Assembly (NCBI GenBank): GCA_036620675.1
Contig: JAZHEE010000007.1
Origin: Jejubacter sp036620675
Lineage (GTDB): Bacteria; Pseudomonadota; Gammaproteobacteria; Enterobacterales; Enterobacteriaceae
DNA length: 64,000 bases
Strand: one strand, 5' to 3'
In this document: positions 1-8,423 of the stretch, one piece after another
How positions within the stretch are numbered: position 1 is the first letter of the stretch
Layout of the letters: every line of letters starts with the position of its first letter
Translations under genes and position numbers: made by a program
The notes under the pieces: model-generated
What the model was told of the DNA's origin: nothing
Databases searched by the model: none
What the model saw: the letters and a program-made list of their open reading frames with translations, nothing else

Positions 1-323
1 CCAACCGGCGTGGTCAGAGGGCCTTTGATCGCCACGCGATAGTCGCGGATCAGATCCAGGGTTTCATCCGGCAGCCAGGTATCTTTACCGTAGACGTGAG
101 TCGATTTTTCACCGGTGTAGATTTCCATCCAGGAAATTTTCCGCTCGCCCTTGTAGGCTTTTTCCACGGCGGCGTTCACCACTTTCAGCATGGCAGGCGT
201 GACGTCAACGCCGATGCCGTCCCCTTCAATGTAAGGGATAATCGGGTTGTTCGGCACGTTCAGTTTGCCGTTATCAAGGGTGATTTTTTGGCCTTCCGCC
301 GGAACAACTACTTTGCTTTCCAT
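1..323 (-). CDS. icd: Isocitrate dehydrogenase (NADP+), 5' part only
   Basis: The first 107 codons of isocitrate dehydrogenase are present; the rest lies beyond the left edge. The enzyme oxidatively decarboxylates isocitrate to 2-oxoglutarate in the TCA cycle in the cytosol. The visible N-terminus begins MESKVVVPAEGQKI and contains the conserved PIIPYIEGDGIGVDVTP segment at about residues 28-44 and the LTTPVG substrate/cofactor loop at the very edge of the window. A GGAGAGG ribosome site precedes the ATG. It is divergent from rluE, as in E. coli K-12. Identity is certain; only the length is unknown. Confidence 0.97.
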   Translation of the reverse strand, partial: MESKVVVPAEGQKITLDNGKLNVPNNPIIPYIEGDGIGVDVTPAMLKVVNAAVEKAYKGERKISWMEIYTGEKSTHVYGKDTWLPDETLDLIRDYRVAIKGPLTTPV

Positions 324-361
324 TCACCTCTCCTTCGAGCGCTTCTGGTTGTTACTGATTT

Positions 362-390
362 TTGTTAATGATTTGTAATCGATGTGTCAA
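362..390 (-). promoter_or_regulatory. Probable icd promoter
   Basis: On the minus strand a perfect -35 TTGACA (385-390) is followed after 17 bp by TAACAA (362-367), a 4/6 match to a -10 box. It lies about 40 bp upstream of the icd ATG, a sensible leader length. In E. coli icd is also controlled by Cra and ArcA; no convincing site for either was recognised here. Confidence 0.5.
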
Positions 391-439
391 TACTACCTGA
401 ATGTCGGGCGCCATGAAAGGCGATCGTTATTTCGCTATA

Positions 440-1108
440 ATGCGGCAATCGCCAACGCCTGAAAATACTATGCATAAAACTTCTGTTAGAAATCACGGAA
501 CTAAACGATTCAGCCAGAAAAATAGCGCACGAGATCGTAAAAGAGCACGCGGGCAACGAAGGGTTGTTTTGTTTAACAAACCCTTCGATGTGCTGCCGCA
601 GTTTACCGACGAAGCGGGGCGCGCAACCCTGAAGGACTATATTCCGGTGGCCGATATTTACGCTGCCGGACGTCTGGACAGAGATAGCGAAGGCCTGCTG
701 GTATTAACCAACGATGGCGCCCTGCAGGCTCGTCTGACTCAGCCCGGTAAGCGTACCGGCAAGGTCTATTACGTTCAGGTGGAAGGCGAACCGGACGAGG
801 CGGCCCTGGCGGCGCTGCGCCATGGCGTGACGCTGAAAGACGGCCCCACCCTCCCCGCTGACGTGGAGCGGGTGGATGAGCCCGCCTGGCTGTGGCCACG
901 TACCCCGCCGATACGCGAGCGCAAAAGCATCCCTACCGCCTGGCTGCGCCTCACTCTGTATGAGGGACGCAATCGCCAGGTCAGAAGAATGACCGCCCAT
1001 GTGGGCCACCCTACCCTGCGTCTGATCCGCTACGCCATGGGCGACTGGAGCCTGGATAATCTGGCCTGCGGGGAATGGCGCGAACTGCCATGCAAGGAGC
1101 CAAAATGA
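440..1108 (+). CDS. rluE: 23S rRNA pseudouridine(2457) synthase RluE
   Basis: RsuA-family pseudouridine synthase that modifies U2457 of 23S rRNA. The family core GRLDRDSEGLLVLTND is at about residues 77-92, with the catalytic Asp in RLD (about residue 80), and the C-terminal RNRQVRRM motif is intact. An Arg/Lys-rich N-terminal tail matches E. coli RluE. The start was taken at the ATG at 440 by homology to the 217-residue E. coli protein. However, TATAAT (436-441) overlaps that ATG; if it is a real -10 box, translation must start at the in-frame ATG at 470. The stop overlaps the next start (ATGA). Confidence 0.92.
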   Translation: MRQSPTPENTMHKTSVRNHGTKRFSQKNSARDRKRARGQRRVVLFNKPFDVLPQFTDEAGRATLKDYIPVADIYAAGRLDRDSEGLLVLTNDGALQARLTQPGKRTGKVYYVQVEGEPDEAALAALRHGVTLKDGPTLPADVERVDEPAWLWPRTPPIRERKSIPTAWLRLTLYEGRNRQVRRMTAHVGHPTLRLIRYAMGDWSLDNLACGEWRELPCKEPK

Positions 1109-1434
1109 AATTCGCGTTAACGCTACTGTTGATAAGCTGCGCCCTCGGCGCTCAGGCCGCCAGTTTTGACTGTGCTAAAGCCCACTCCGCCGATGAAAAA
1201 GCCATCTGCGCCAGTCGCGACCTGAATGATAAAGATGTGGAGATGGCCACCCAATACCGCCTGCTGAAGGGGCTGTTCGCCATGGGCGGTCAGGGCGCCA
1301 TGCAGGATCAACAGCAGGCCTGGCTGAAATCGCGCCGTGCCTGCGGCGGCGACGTCGCCTGCCTCTCTCAACGCTATGACGAACGACTGCGCCAGCTGGA
1401 TGCCATCTATCAGCGCATCGACAGACCGCTATAA
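1105..1434 (+). CDS. LprI-like (DUF1311) periplasmic protein
   Basis: 109-residue secreted protein with a signal peptide of about 18 residues ending AQA. The mature part shows the LprI N-terminal pattern: SFDC, then AIC about 20 residues later, a central LxxxDxxMxxxY-type helix, and the pair RACGGDVAC near the end, giving four cysteines suited to two disulfides. Family members include the mycobacterial lysozyme inhibitor LprI, but the function in enterobacteria is not established. AAGGAG lies 5-8 bp before the ATG, and the start overlaps the rluE stop, so the two are probably co-translated. K-12 has no gene at this site. Confidence 0.8.
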   Translation: MKFALTLLLISCALGAQAASFDCAKAHSADEKAICASRDLNDKDVEMATQYRLLKGLFAMGGQGAMQDQQQAWLKSRRACGGDVACLSQRYDERLRQLDAIYQRIDRPL

Positions 1435-1448
1435 ACAAAGGAGCCTGG

Positions 1449-1907
1449 ATGTTTAAACCCCATGTTACCGTCGCCTGCGTAGTGCAGGCTCAGGGGCAGT
1501 TTCTGGTGGTGGAAGAGACCATTAACGGCAAAGCGCTGTGGAACCAGCCTGCCGGCCATCTGGAGGCGGATGAAACGCTACTCCAGGCAGCCAGACGCGA
1601 ACTGTGGGAAGAGACCGGCATCCGCGCAGAACCTCAAAGCCTGCTGCGTATGCATCAATGGATTGCGCCAGACAATACGCCGTTTCTGCGCTTTCTGTTC
1701 GCCATCGATCTCCCCGAGCCGCTTGCCACCGAGCCTCACGACAGTGATATCGACCGCTGCCACTGGCTCAGGCCCGAGGAGATCCTCAACGCCGGGAATC
1801 TGCGCTCCCCGCTGGTGGCGGAAAGCGTGCGCTGCTACCAGCAGGCCGAGCGTTACCCGCTCTCCATACTGACCGCCTTTCACTGGCCTTTCACGGGGGG
1901 TGCCTGA
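1449..1907 (+). CDS. nudJ: Nudix phosphatase NudJ
   Basis: Nudix hydrolase of 152 residues, close to E. coli NudJ (YmfB, 153). The family hydrolyses thiamine pyrophosphate and pyrimidine precursor HMP-PP and also nucleoside di/triphosphates. The Nudix box GX5EX7REUXEEXGU is complete at residues 36-58 (G36, E42, R50-E51, E54-E55, G57). An AAAGGAG ribosome site is in place upstream of the ATG. It sits between rluE and mnmA as in K-12. Confidence 0.95.
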   Translation: MFKPHVTVACVVQAQGQFLVVEETINGKALWNQPAGHLEADETLLQAARRELWEETGIRAEPQSLLRMHQWIAPDNTPFLRFLFAIDLPEPLATEPHDSDIDRCHWLRPEEILNAGNLRSPLVAESVRCYQQAERYPLSILTAFHWPFTGGA

Positions 1908-1963
1908 GGCCGCGACGCGTGCTAGAATACGCCGCCTTTGAAGTTCAATGCGTGAGTGTTTCC

Positions 1964-3064
1964 ATGTCTGCCAGTAATAAAAAAGTGATCGTCGGCATGT
2001 CCGGCGGCGTCGACTCTTCCGTTTCTGCCTGGCTGCTTTTACAGCAGGGTTATCAGGTGGAAGGGTTATTTATGAAGAACTGGGAAGAGGACGACGGTGA
2101 AGACTACTGCACCGCCGCTTCCGATCTGGCGGACGCCCAGGCCGTGTGCGACAAACTTGGCATTGAACTGCACACGATTAATTTCGCCGCCGAATACTGG
2201 GATAACGTGTTCGAACATTTCCTGGCCGAATATAAAGCCGGACGCACGCCGAATCCCGATATTCTGTGCAATAAAGAGATCAAATTTAAGGCCTTCCTGG
2301 AATTCGCCGCCGAAGATCTGGGCGCTGACTATATCGCCACCGGCCACTATGTACGCCGCCAGGATGTCGACGGCAAAAGCCGCCTGCTGCGCGGCCTGGA
2401 CGGCAACAAAGACCAGAGCTACTTCCTGTATACCCTGAGCCACCAGCAGGTCGCTAAAAGTTTGTTCCCGGTCGGAGAGCTGGAAAAACCGGAAGTCAGA
2501 CGCATCGCTGAGCAGCTGGAACTGGTGACCGCGAAGAAGAAAGATTCCACCGGCATCTGTTTTATTGGCGAGCGCAAGTTCCGCGACTTCCTGGGGCGTT
2601 ATCTGCCGGCGCAGCCGGGGAAAATCGTCTCGGTGGAGGGCGAAACCCTGGGCGAGCACCAGGGGCTGATGTATCACACCCTGGGCCAGCGTAAAGGGCT
2701 GGGCATCGGCGGTATTAAAGAAGGCAGTGAAGATCCCTGGTACGTGGTGGATAAAGTGGTCGCTGACAATATTCTGGTGGTGGCCCAGGGCCACGATCAT
2801 CCGCGTCTGATGTCGGTGGGGTTGGTCGCCCGTCAGTTGCACTGGGTGGACAGGGAACCGCTGCGTGCTGCGCTGCGCTGCACGGTGAAAACCCGCTACC
2901 GCCAGGAAGATATCCCCTGCACTATCACGCCGGTCGATGAAGACGGTATTGAAGTGCGCTTCGATGCGCCGGTAGCGGCAGTCACCCCGGGCCAGTCGGC
3001 GGTCTTTTACCTCGGTGAAGTCTGCCTTGGCGGCGGCGTTATTGAGCAGCGTATAGCGCTCTGA
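1964..3064 (+). CDS. mnmA: tRNA-specific 2-thiouridylase MnmA
   Basis: Adenylates and then thiolates U34 of tRNA Lys, Glu and Gln, receiving sulfur from the IscS-TusA-TusE relay. The 366-residue product has the PP-loop SGGVDSS at about residues 13-19 and the two catalytic cysteines, C102 in PDILCNKE and C199 in TGICFIG, at exactly the E. coli positions. The ATG at 1964 was chosen because it gives the E. coli-like MSxxxKKVIVGMSGG start; in-frame codons further upstream fall in non-conserved sequence. hflD follows after 26 bp. Confidence 0.97.
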   Translation: MSASNKKVIVGMSGGVDSSVSAWLLLQQGYQVEGLFMKNWEEDDGEDYCTAASDLADAQAVCDKLGIELHTINFAAEYWDNVFEHFLAEYKAGRTPNPDILCNKEIKFKAFLEFAAEDLGADYIATGHYVRRQDVDGKSRLLRGLDGNKDQSYFLYTLSHQQVAKSLFPVGELEKPEVRRIAEQLELVTAKKKDSTGICFIGERKFRDFLGRYLPAQPGKIVSVEGETLGEHQGLMYHTLGQRKGLGIGGIKEGSEDPWYVVDKVVADNILVVAQGHDHPRLMSVGLVARQLHWVDREPLRAALRCTVKTRYRQEDIPCTITPVDEDGIEVRFDAPVAAVTPGQSAVFYLGEVCLGGGVIEQRIAL

Positions 3065-3090
3065 TTGAGCGACAGCACAAAGGAGTTTGC

Positions 3091-3720
3091 GTGGCGAAAA
3101 ATTATTATGACATCACGCTGGCGCTGGCGGGCATCTGCCAGTCTGCCCGGCTGGTTCAGCAACTGGCGCACCAGGGACACTGCGATACAGACGCGCTGCG
3201 CGTGATGCTGAGCAGCGTTATCGATCTTAATCCCGGCTCTGCCCTCGCGGTTTACGGTGGCAGCGAATCCGGGTTGAAGATGGGGCTGGAAACCCTGCTG
3301 GCGGTGTTGAATGCCAGCCAGCGTCAGGGACTGAACGCCGAACTGACGCGCTACACCCTGAGCCTGATGGTGCTGGAACGCAAACTCCACAATAATCGTC
3401 AGGCCATGAACAGCCTGGGCGAGCGTATTAACGGCCTGCAACGCCAGCTCGACCATTTCGAGCTGGAGTCAGAGACGCTGATGAACGCCATGGCGGGCAT
3501 CTACGTCGATATTATCAGCCCGCTGGGGCCGCGCATCCAGGTGACTGGCTCTCCGGTCGTGCTGCAGAGCCCTCAGGTGCAGGCCAAAGTCCGCGCCGCC
3601 CTGCTGGCTGGTATCCGCTCCGCGGTGCTCTGGCACCAGGTGGGCGGCGGTCGCCTGCAGCTTATGTTTTCCCGTAATCGCCTGTGTACGCAGGCCAGAC
3701 AACTTCTTGCACACTGTTAA
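3091..3720 (+). CDS. hflD: High-frequency lysogenisation protein HflD
   Basis: 209-residue mostly helical peripheral membrane protein. In E. coli HflD binds phage lambda CII and favours lysis by sequestering it; its housekeeping role is unclear. The match to E. coli HflD (213 residues) runs end to end, from MAKNYYDITLALAGICQSARLVQQ to the HQVGGGRLQLMFSRN segment. The start is GTG, preceded by AAAGGAG. It lies in the mnmA-hflD-purB series. Confidence 0.95.
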   Translation: MAKNYYDITLALAGICQSARLVQQLAHQGHCDTDALRVMLSSVIDLNPGSALAVYGGSESGLKMGLETLLAVLNASQRQGLNAELTRYTLSLMVLERKLHNNRQAMNSLGERINGLQRQLDHFELESETLMNAMAGIYVDIISPLGPRIQVTGSPVVLQSPQVQAKVRAALLAGIRSAVLWHQVGGGRLQLMFSRNRLCTQARQLLAHC

Positions 3721-3737
3721 TCTCTCAGGAGTAACTG

Positions 3738-5108
3738 ATGGAATTATCCTCACTGACGGCCGTTTCCCCTATCGATGGACGCTACGGCGATAAAGTCAGC
3801 CCGCTGCGCGCTATCTTCAGCGAATATGGCCTGCTGAAGTTCCGCGTTCAGGTCGAAGTCCGCTGGCTACAGCAGCTGGCCGCGCACCCGGGCATCCTGG
3901 AGGTTCCTGCGTTTGACGGCAGCGCAAACGATTTCCTTGATGGCATCGTTGCAAACTTCAATGAAGAAGATGCCGCGCGCATCAAAACCATCGAACGTAC
4001 CACTAATCACGATGTGAAGGCGGTAGAGTATTTCCTGAAAGAGAAAGTGGCTCAGGTACCGACGCTACACGCCGTGTCTGAATTTATCCACTTCGCCTGC
4101 ACCTCTGAAGATATCAATAACCTTTCCCACGCCCTGATGCTGCAGACCGCACGCCAGGAAGTACTGCTGCCCTGGTGGCGTAAAATCATCGATGCCGTAA
4201 AGGATCTGGCGCATCAGTACCGCGATATTCCCCTGCTATCCCGTACCCACGGCCAGCCCGCTACGCCGTCCACCATGGGTAAAGAGATGGCCAACGTGGC
4301 TTACCGTATGGAGCGTCAGTACCGCCAGTTGGAGCAGGTTGAGATCCTTGGCAAAATCAACGGCGCCGTGGGCAACTATAATGCGCACCTGGCGGCTTAT
4401 CCGGACGTTGACTGGCACGCCTTAAGCGAAGCCTTTGTGACTTCGCTGGGCATCCAGTGGAACCCCTACACCACCCAGATCGAGCCACATGACTATATTG
4501 CCGAACTGTTTGACTGTGTGGCACGCTTTAACACCATTCTGATCGACTTCGATCGCGACGTCTGGGGCTATATTGCCCTTAACCACTTCAAACAGAAGAC
4601 CATCGCCGGCGAAATCGGCTCTTCCACCATGCCGCACAAGGTCAACCCTATCGACTTCGAAAACTCCGAAGGCAACCTGGGGCTGGCGAACGCCGTGTTC
4701 CAGCACCTGGCCTGCAAACTGCCGGTCTCCCGCTGGCAGCGAGACCTGACCGACTCCACGGTACTGCGTAACCTGGGCGTGGGCGTGGGCTATGCGCTGA
4801 TCGCCTACCAGTCCACCCTGAAGGGGGTCAGTAAGCTGGAGGTCAACCGCGACCGTCTGCTGGACGAGCTGGATCACAACTGGGAAGTGCTGGCCGAGCC
4901 GATCCAGACCGTGATGCGCCGCTACGGTATCGAAAAGCCCTACGAAAAACTGAAAGAGCTGACCCGAGGCAAACGCGTGGACGCCGAAGGTATGAAGCAG
5001 TTTATCGATAGCCTGGCGCTGCCGGAACACGAAAAGACCCGTCTTAAAGCCATGACGCCGGCCAACTATCTGGGCCGCGCTACTCAGATGGTCGATGACC
5101 TGAAATAA
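3738..5108 (+). CDS. purB: Adenylosuccinate lyase
   Basis: 456-residue purine enzyme that cleaves SAICAR to AICAR and adenylosuccinate to AMP, each with release of fumarate. The fumarase/aspartase signature SSTMPHKVNPIDFEN is present; its flexible-loop catalytic serine is Ser295, as in E. coli. The TSEDINN and SRTHGQPATPSTMGKE substrate-binding segments are intact. AGGAG lies before the ATG. hflD is 17 bp upstream, suggesting cotranscription. Confidence 0.98.
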   Translation: MELSSLTAVSPIDGRYGDKVSPLRAIFSEYGLLKFRVQVEVRWLQQLAAHPGILEVPAFDGSANDFLDGIVANFNEEDAARIKTIERTTNHDVKAVEYFLKEKVAQVPTLHAVSEFIHFACTSEDINNLSHALMLQTARQEVLLPWWRKIIDAVKDLAHQYRDIPLLSRTHGQPATPSTMGKEMANVAYRMERQYRQLEQVEILGKINGAVGNYNAHLAAYPDVDWHALSEAFVTSLGIQWNPYTTQIEPHDYIAELFDCVARFNTILIDFDRDVWGYIALNHFKQKTIAGEIGSSTMPHKVNPIDFENSEGNLGLANAVFQHLACKLPVSRWQRDLTDSTVLRNLGVGVGYALIAYQSTLKGVSKLEVNRDRLLDELDHNWEVLAEPIQTVMRRYGIEKPYEKLKELTRGKRVDAEGMKQFIDSLALPEHEKTRLKAMTPANYLGRATQMVDDLK

Positions 5109-5116
5109 ACGAAACC

Positions 5117-5138
5117 AGCGCCGCCTGCGGGCGGCGCT
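5117..5138 (+). terminator. GC-rich hairpin after purB
   Basis: A perfect 9-bp stem, AGCGCCGCC / GGCGGCGCT, with a TGCG loop begins 8 bp after the purB stop. There is no U-run after it, so it may act as a weak or Rho-assisted terminator or as a 3'-end stabiliser. Confidence 0.5.
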
Positions 5139-5223
5139 GTCGCGCCCGCCATTGCGCAACACCGCTTTCACTCCGCCCTGGGGCACGCTACAGTATGTAG
5201 CACACCATCGCAGGGAATCCGCC

Positions 5224-6147
5224 ATGAAACGTTTTCTTGACTGCAGCGCCTCGGAGCTGCGCGACATCACCAAAGCCCAGTTGCTGTTCGCGCTGCGCGC
5301 CAGCGAAGGCCGGATTGTGGTTAGCGAGACTATCGGCGCCACCGCACCGCTGCTGCACGGCATCACCAACGCCGAACTGGCCGCCAGCCAGGGGGCCGAT
5401 ATTCTGCTGCTGAATCTGTTCGATGCCGAACAGCCGCAGATTACCGGTCTGCCGCAGGGCGTGGCGGGCGACGACTGCCTGCGCGAACTGCAGCGTCTGA
5501 CTGGCCGTATCATTGGCGTGAATCTGGAAGCGGTGGATCCCGCTTATGCCAGCGACCAGCGCGAACTGTGGAGTATGACCCGCGGCCGGGCCGCCACGGC
5601 GGAAAATGCCGAAAAGCTGTGGCGAATGGGGGCTCGTATCCTGGTGCTGACCGGTAATCCCGGCAACGGCATCAGTAATCAGGCACTGGCCGACGCGCTC
5701 CGACAGATCCGCGACGCCGTAGGCGATCGCATGGTGCTGGCCACCGGCAAGATGCACGGCGCAGGCGTAGTGGATGAGAGTGGTCGCCAGTTAATCACTT
5801 CTCAGGATATCGCCCGCTTTATCGATAACGGCGCCGATATCGTGCTGGTACCGGCGCCGGGTACTGTACCAGGTATGAGCCAGCAGCTGGTCAGCGAGCT
5901 GATTGAAGAGATCCAGCGCCGCGGCGCGCTGGCCATGACCACCATCGGCACTTCCCAGGAAGGCGCCGACCGCGACACTATCCGCCAGATAGCCCTGATG
6001 AGTAAAATGGCCGGCGCCGATCTACAGCATATCGGCGATACTGGCTGGATGGGTCTGGCACTGCCGGAAAACATTTTTACCCTCAGCGTCGCCATACGCG
6101 GCGTGCGCCATACCTATGCGCGCATTGCCCGTTCAATAAATCGCTGA
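5224..6147 (+). CDS. PEP-mutase-like TIM-barrel protein (DUF7916-type)
   Basis: 307-residue soluble protein, no signal peptide or membrane segment. Its sequence suggests a TIM barrel of the PEP mutase/phosphonomutase-like class: LLLNLFD, GVNLEAVD, ILVLTGNPGNGI, MVLATGKMHGAG and IVLVPAPGTVPGM alternate as beta-strand ends. I recognise this type from proteins often labelled PEP phosphonomutase-like and often found near sugar PTS genes; no reaction is known to me. The ATG at 5224 was chosen for its AGGGAA ribosome site. It is inserted between purB and phoP, which are near neighbours in K-12. Function remains unassigned. Confidence 0.75.
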   Translation: MKRFLDCSASELRDITKAQLLFALRASEGRIVVSETIGATAPLLHGITNAELAASQGADILLLNLFDAEQPQITGLPQGVAGDDCLRELQRLTGRIIGVNLEAVDPAYASDQRELWSMTRGRAATAENAEKLWRMGARILVLTGNPGNGISNQALADALRQIRDAVGDRMVLATGKMHGAGVVDESGRQLITSQDIARFIDNGADIVLVPAPGTVPGMSQQLVSELIEEIQRRGALAMTTIGTSQEGADRDTIRQIALMSKMAGADLQHIGDTGWMGLALPENIFTLSVAIRGVRHTYARIARSINR

Positions 6148-6157
6148 GCCACCGTAG

Positions 6158-6192
6158 CGTTGAGTCAGGGTTTACCTCTGAGCGAGTAAAAC
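6158..6192 (+). promoter_or_regulatory. Candidate PhoP box and -10 for autoregulated phoPQ
   Basis: Two hexamers, CGTTGA (6158-6163) and GGTTTA (6169-6174), are separated by 5 bp and fit the PhoP direct repeat (T/G)GTTTA-N5-(T/G)GTTTA at 4/6 and 6/6. A TAAAAC hexamer (6187-6192) lies 12 bp downstream, the spacing usual between a PhoP box and the -10 box. This places a transcript start about 25-30 nt before phoP, consistent with the autoregulation known for phoPQ. Confidence 0.5.
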
Positions 6193-6225
6193 GGTTTTGT
6201 CGTTAACATTATTTAAGGAGTGAAC

Positions 6226-6897
6226 ATGCGCGTCCTGGTCGTGGAAGATAATGCGCTGTTACGCCATCACCTGCAGGTACAACTGCGCGAGTTGGGCCAT
6301 CAGGTGGATGCTGCGGAAGATGCCAAAGAGGCCGACTATTTTCTGAATGAGCACATGCCCGATATCGCCATTGTCGATCTGGGACTGCCCGGGGAAGATG
6401 GGATGTCGCTGATCCGCCGCTGGCGCGGCCATGACGTCACCCTGCCAATTCTGGTGCTGACTGCCCGCGAAGGCTGGCAGGATAAAGTGGAAGTGCTGAG
6501 CGCCGGAGCCGACGACTACGTGACCAAACCGTTCCACCTGGAAGAGGTGGTGGCGCGCATGCAGGCGCTGATGCGCCGCAACAGCGGCCTGGCTTCACAG
6601 CTTATCTCAATGCCGCCGTTCCAGGTGGATCTGTCGCGCCGCGAGCTGTCGATTAACGGCAACCTGATCAAACTGACCGCCTTCGAATACACCATTATGG
6701 AAACGCTGATCCGCAATGCCGGTAAGGTAGTCAGCAAGGATTCCCTGATGCTGCAGCTTTATCCCGACGCCGAGCTGCGCGAAAGCCATACTATCGACGT
6801 TCTGATGGGGCGGCTGCGCAAAAAGATTCAGGCCGAGCACAACAGGGATGTCATCACCACCGTGCGCGGCCAGGGCTACCGGTTCGATCTCAGTTAA
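6226..6897 (+). CDS. phoP: Response regulator PhoP
   Basis: OmpR-family response regulator, 223 residues as in E. coli. The receiver domain (1-120) has the acidic pair E7-D8, the phosphoacceptor D51 (IVDLGLPG) and the TAREGW and KPF switch residues. The winged-helix domain carries LTAFEYTIMETLI and ends RGQGYRFDLS. It activates Mg2+ transport, lipid A modification and acid/antimicrobial-peptide resistance genes. AAGGAG (6215-6220) sits 5 bp before the ATG at 6226; the in-frame GTG at 6220 overlaps that site and was rejected. phoQ starts directly after the stop. Confidence 0.98.
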   Translation: MRVLVVEDNALLRHHLQVQLRELGHQVDAAEDAKEADYFLNEHMPDIAIVDLGLPGEDGMSLIRRWRGHDVTLPILVLTAREGWQDKVEVLSAGADDYVTKPFHLEEVVARMQALMRRNSGLASQLISMPPFQVDLSRRELSINGNLIKLTAFEYTIMETLIRNAGKVVSKDSLMLQLYPDAELRESHTIDVLMGRLRKKIQAEHNRDVITTVRGQGYRFDLS

Positions 6898-8358
6898 ATG
6901 AAGATTCTGCGCCACTTTCTGCCGCTTTCGCTGCGGGTTCGCTTTCTGCTGGCCACCGCCGCCGTGGTGCTGGTGCTGTCGCTGGCCTACGGAGTGGTGG
7001 CGCTGGTGGGCTACAGCGTCAGTTTCGACAAAACCGCCTTCCGGCTGCTACGAGGCGAAAGTAACCTGTTTTATACTCTGGCGAAGTGGGAAAATGGCAA
7101 AATCAGCGTCGAAATGCCGGAAAACCTCGACAGGCAGAGCCCCAGCCTGGCGCTGATCTACGATGAGCGTGGCAACCTGCTGTGGCAACAGCGCCGGGTA
7201 CCGCACCTGATTGCCCAGATCCGTAAAGAGTGGCTGCACGCCGACGGTTTCCAGGAGCTGGAGGCCGACTACACCACCAGTCGGGAACTGCTGGGGGCTA
7301 ACCGGCTACTGCAAAATCAGCTCAACGAACTGAGTGACGACGACAAGGACGACGAGACCACCCACTCGATCGCCATTAACCGCTATCCTGCTACCTCCAC
7401 CATGCCAGCGCTGACCATTGTAGTGGTGGACACCATTCCCAGCGAGCTGAAGCACTCTTACATCGTCTGGAACTGGTTCTTCTATGTAATGGTAGCCAAC
7501 CTGCTGCTGGTGATCCCTTTGCTCTGGGTCGCCGCCTGGTGGAGCCTGCGTCCTATCGAGGCCCTGGCCCGGGAAGTGCGTGAGCTGGAAAAACACGATC
7601 GCGAAACCCTGAACCCGGAAACCACCCGTGAACTGACCCATCTGGTGAACAACCTTAACCAGTTGCTCAAGAGCGAACGCGAACGTTACGACAAATACCG
7701 CACCACCCTTACCGATCTGACCCACAGCCTGAAAACGCCACTGGCGGTACTCCAGAGCACTCTGCGGTCACTGCGCACCGGTAAACTGCCTCTGGAACAG
7801 GCTGAGCCGCAGATGCTGGAACAGATTAGCCGTATCTCGCAGCAAATAGGTTACTACCTGCACCGCGCCAGCATGCGCAGCGGCAGTTCGCTTATCAGCC
7901 GTGAAATCCATCCGGTGGGGCCGCTGCTGGATAATCTGACCTCGGCCCTGAACAAGGTGTATCAGCGTAAGGGGGTTTCCATTTCGCTGGATATCTCGCC
8001 GGAAATCGTCTTTATCGGCGAACAGAACGACTTTATGGAAGTGATGGGCAACCTGCTGGATAACGCCTGTAAGTACTGTCTGGAGTTTGTCGAGGTTTCC
8101 GCCCGCCAGCAGGAAGAGACGCTGCACCTGATAGTTGAAGACGATGGCCCGGGCATCCCTGAAACCCAGCGCGGCCGGGTGTTCGATCGCGGTCAGCGCG
8201 CCGATACGCTGCGCCCGGGCCAGGGGGTGGGACTGGCCGTGGCCCGGGAAGTGGTATCGCAATATCAGGGGCAGATTGTCGCCGCGGAAAGCCCGCTGGG
8301 TGGCGCACGCATGGAGGTCATTTTTGGTCGCCAGCGCCTGGGTGAAGCCGAAAGCTGA
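6898..8358 (+). CDS. phoQ: Sensor histidine kinase PhoQ
   Basis: 486-residue inner-membrane sensor kinase for low Mg2+, acid pH and cationic peptides. Order: TM1 at about 15-40, periplasmic PAS-like sensor, TM2 at about 193-215, HAMP, HisKA with the phosphorylated His276 in LTHSLKTPLAVL, and an ATPase domain with N-box NLLDNACKY, VEDDGPGIP and GQGVGLAVA. The periplasmic acidic patch that faces the membrane reads SDDDKDDE, compared with EDDDDAE in E. coli: a Lys interrupts it, though net charge stays strongly negative. The start codon abuts the phoP stop, so the two are coupled. Confidence 0.98.
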   Translation: MKILRHFLPLSLRVRFLLATAAVVLVLSLAYGVVALVGYSVSFDKTAFRLLRGESNLFYTLAKWENGKISVEMPENLDRQSPSLALIYDERGNLLWQQRRVPHLIAQIRKEWLHADGFQELEADYTTSRELLGANRLLQNQLNELSDDDKDDETTHSIAINRYPATSTMPALTIVVVDTIPSELKHSYIVWNWFFYVMVANLLLVIPLLWVAAWWSLRPIEALAREVRELEKHDRETLNPETTRELTHLVNNLNQLLKSERERYDKYRTTLTDLTHSLKTPLAVLQSTLRSLRTGKLPLEQAEPQMLEQISRISQQIGYYLHRASMRSGSSLISREIHPVGPLLDNLTSALNKVYQRKGVSISLDISPEIVFIGEQNDFMEVMGNLLDNACKYCLEFVEVSARQQEETLHLIVEDDGPGIPETQRGRVFDRGQRADTLRPGQGVGLAVAREVVSQYQGQIVAAESPLGGARMEVIFGRQRLGEAES

Positions 8359-8423
8359 AGCCCACCCCGGCCTTCATGTATACTTGGTACAAGCCCGAAA
8401 CCTCACGCCGCAACGGAAAATAT

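Noticed and set aside
4422..5513. 363-codon open frame antisense to purB and its 3' region
   Set aside because: Overlaps the certain purB gene; the product has no recognisable motif.
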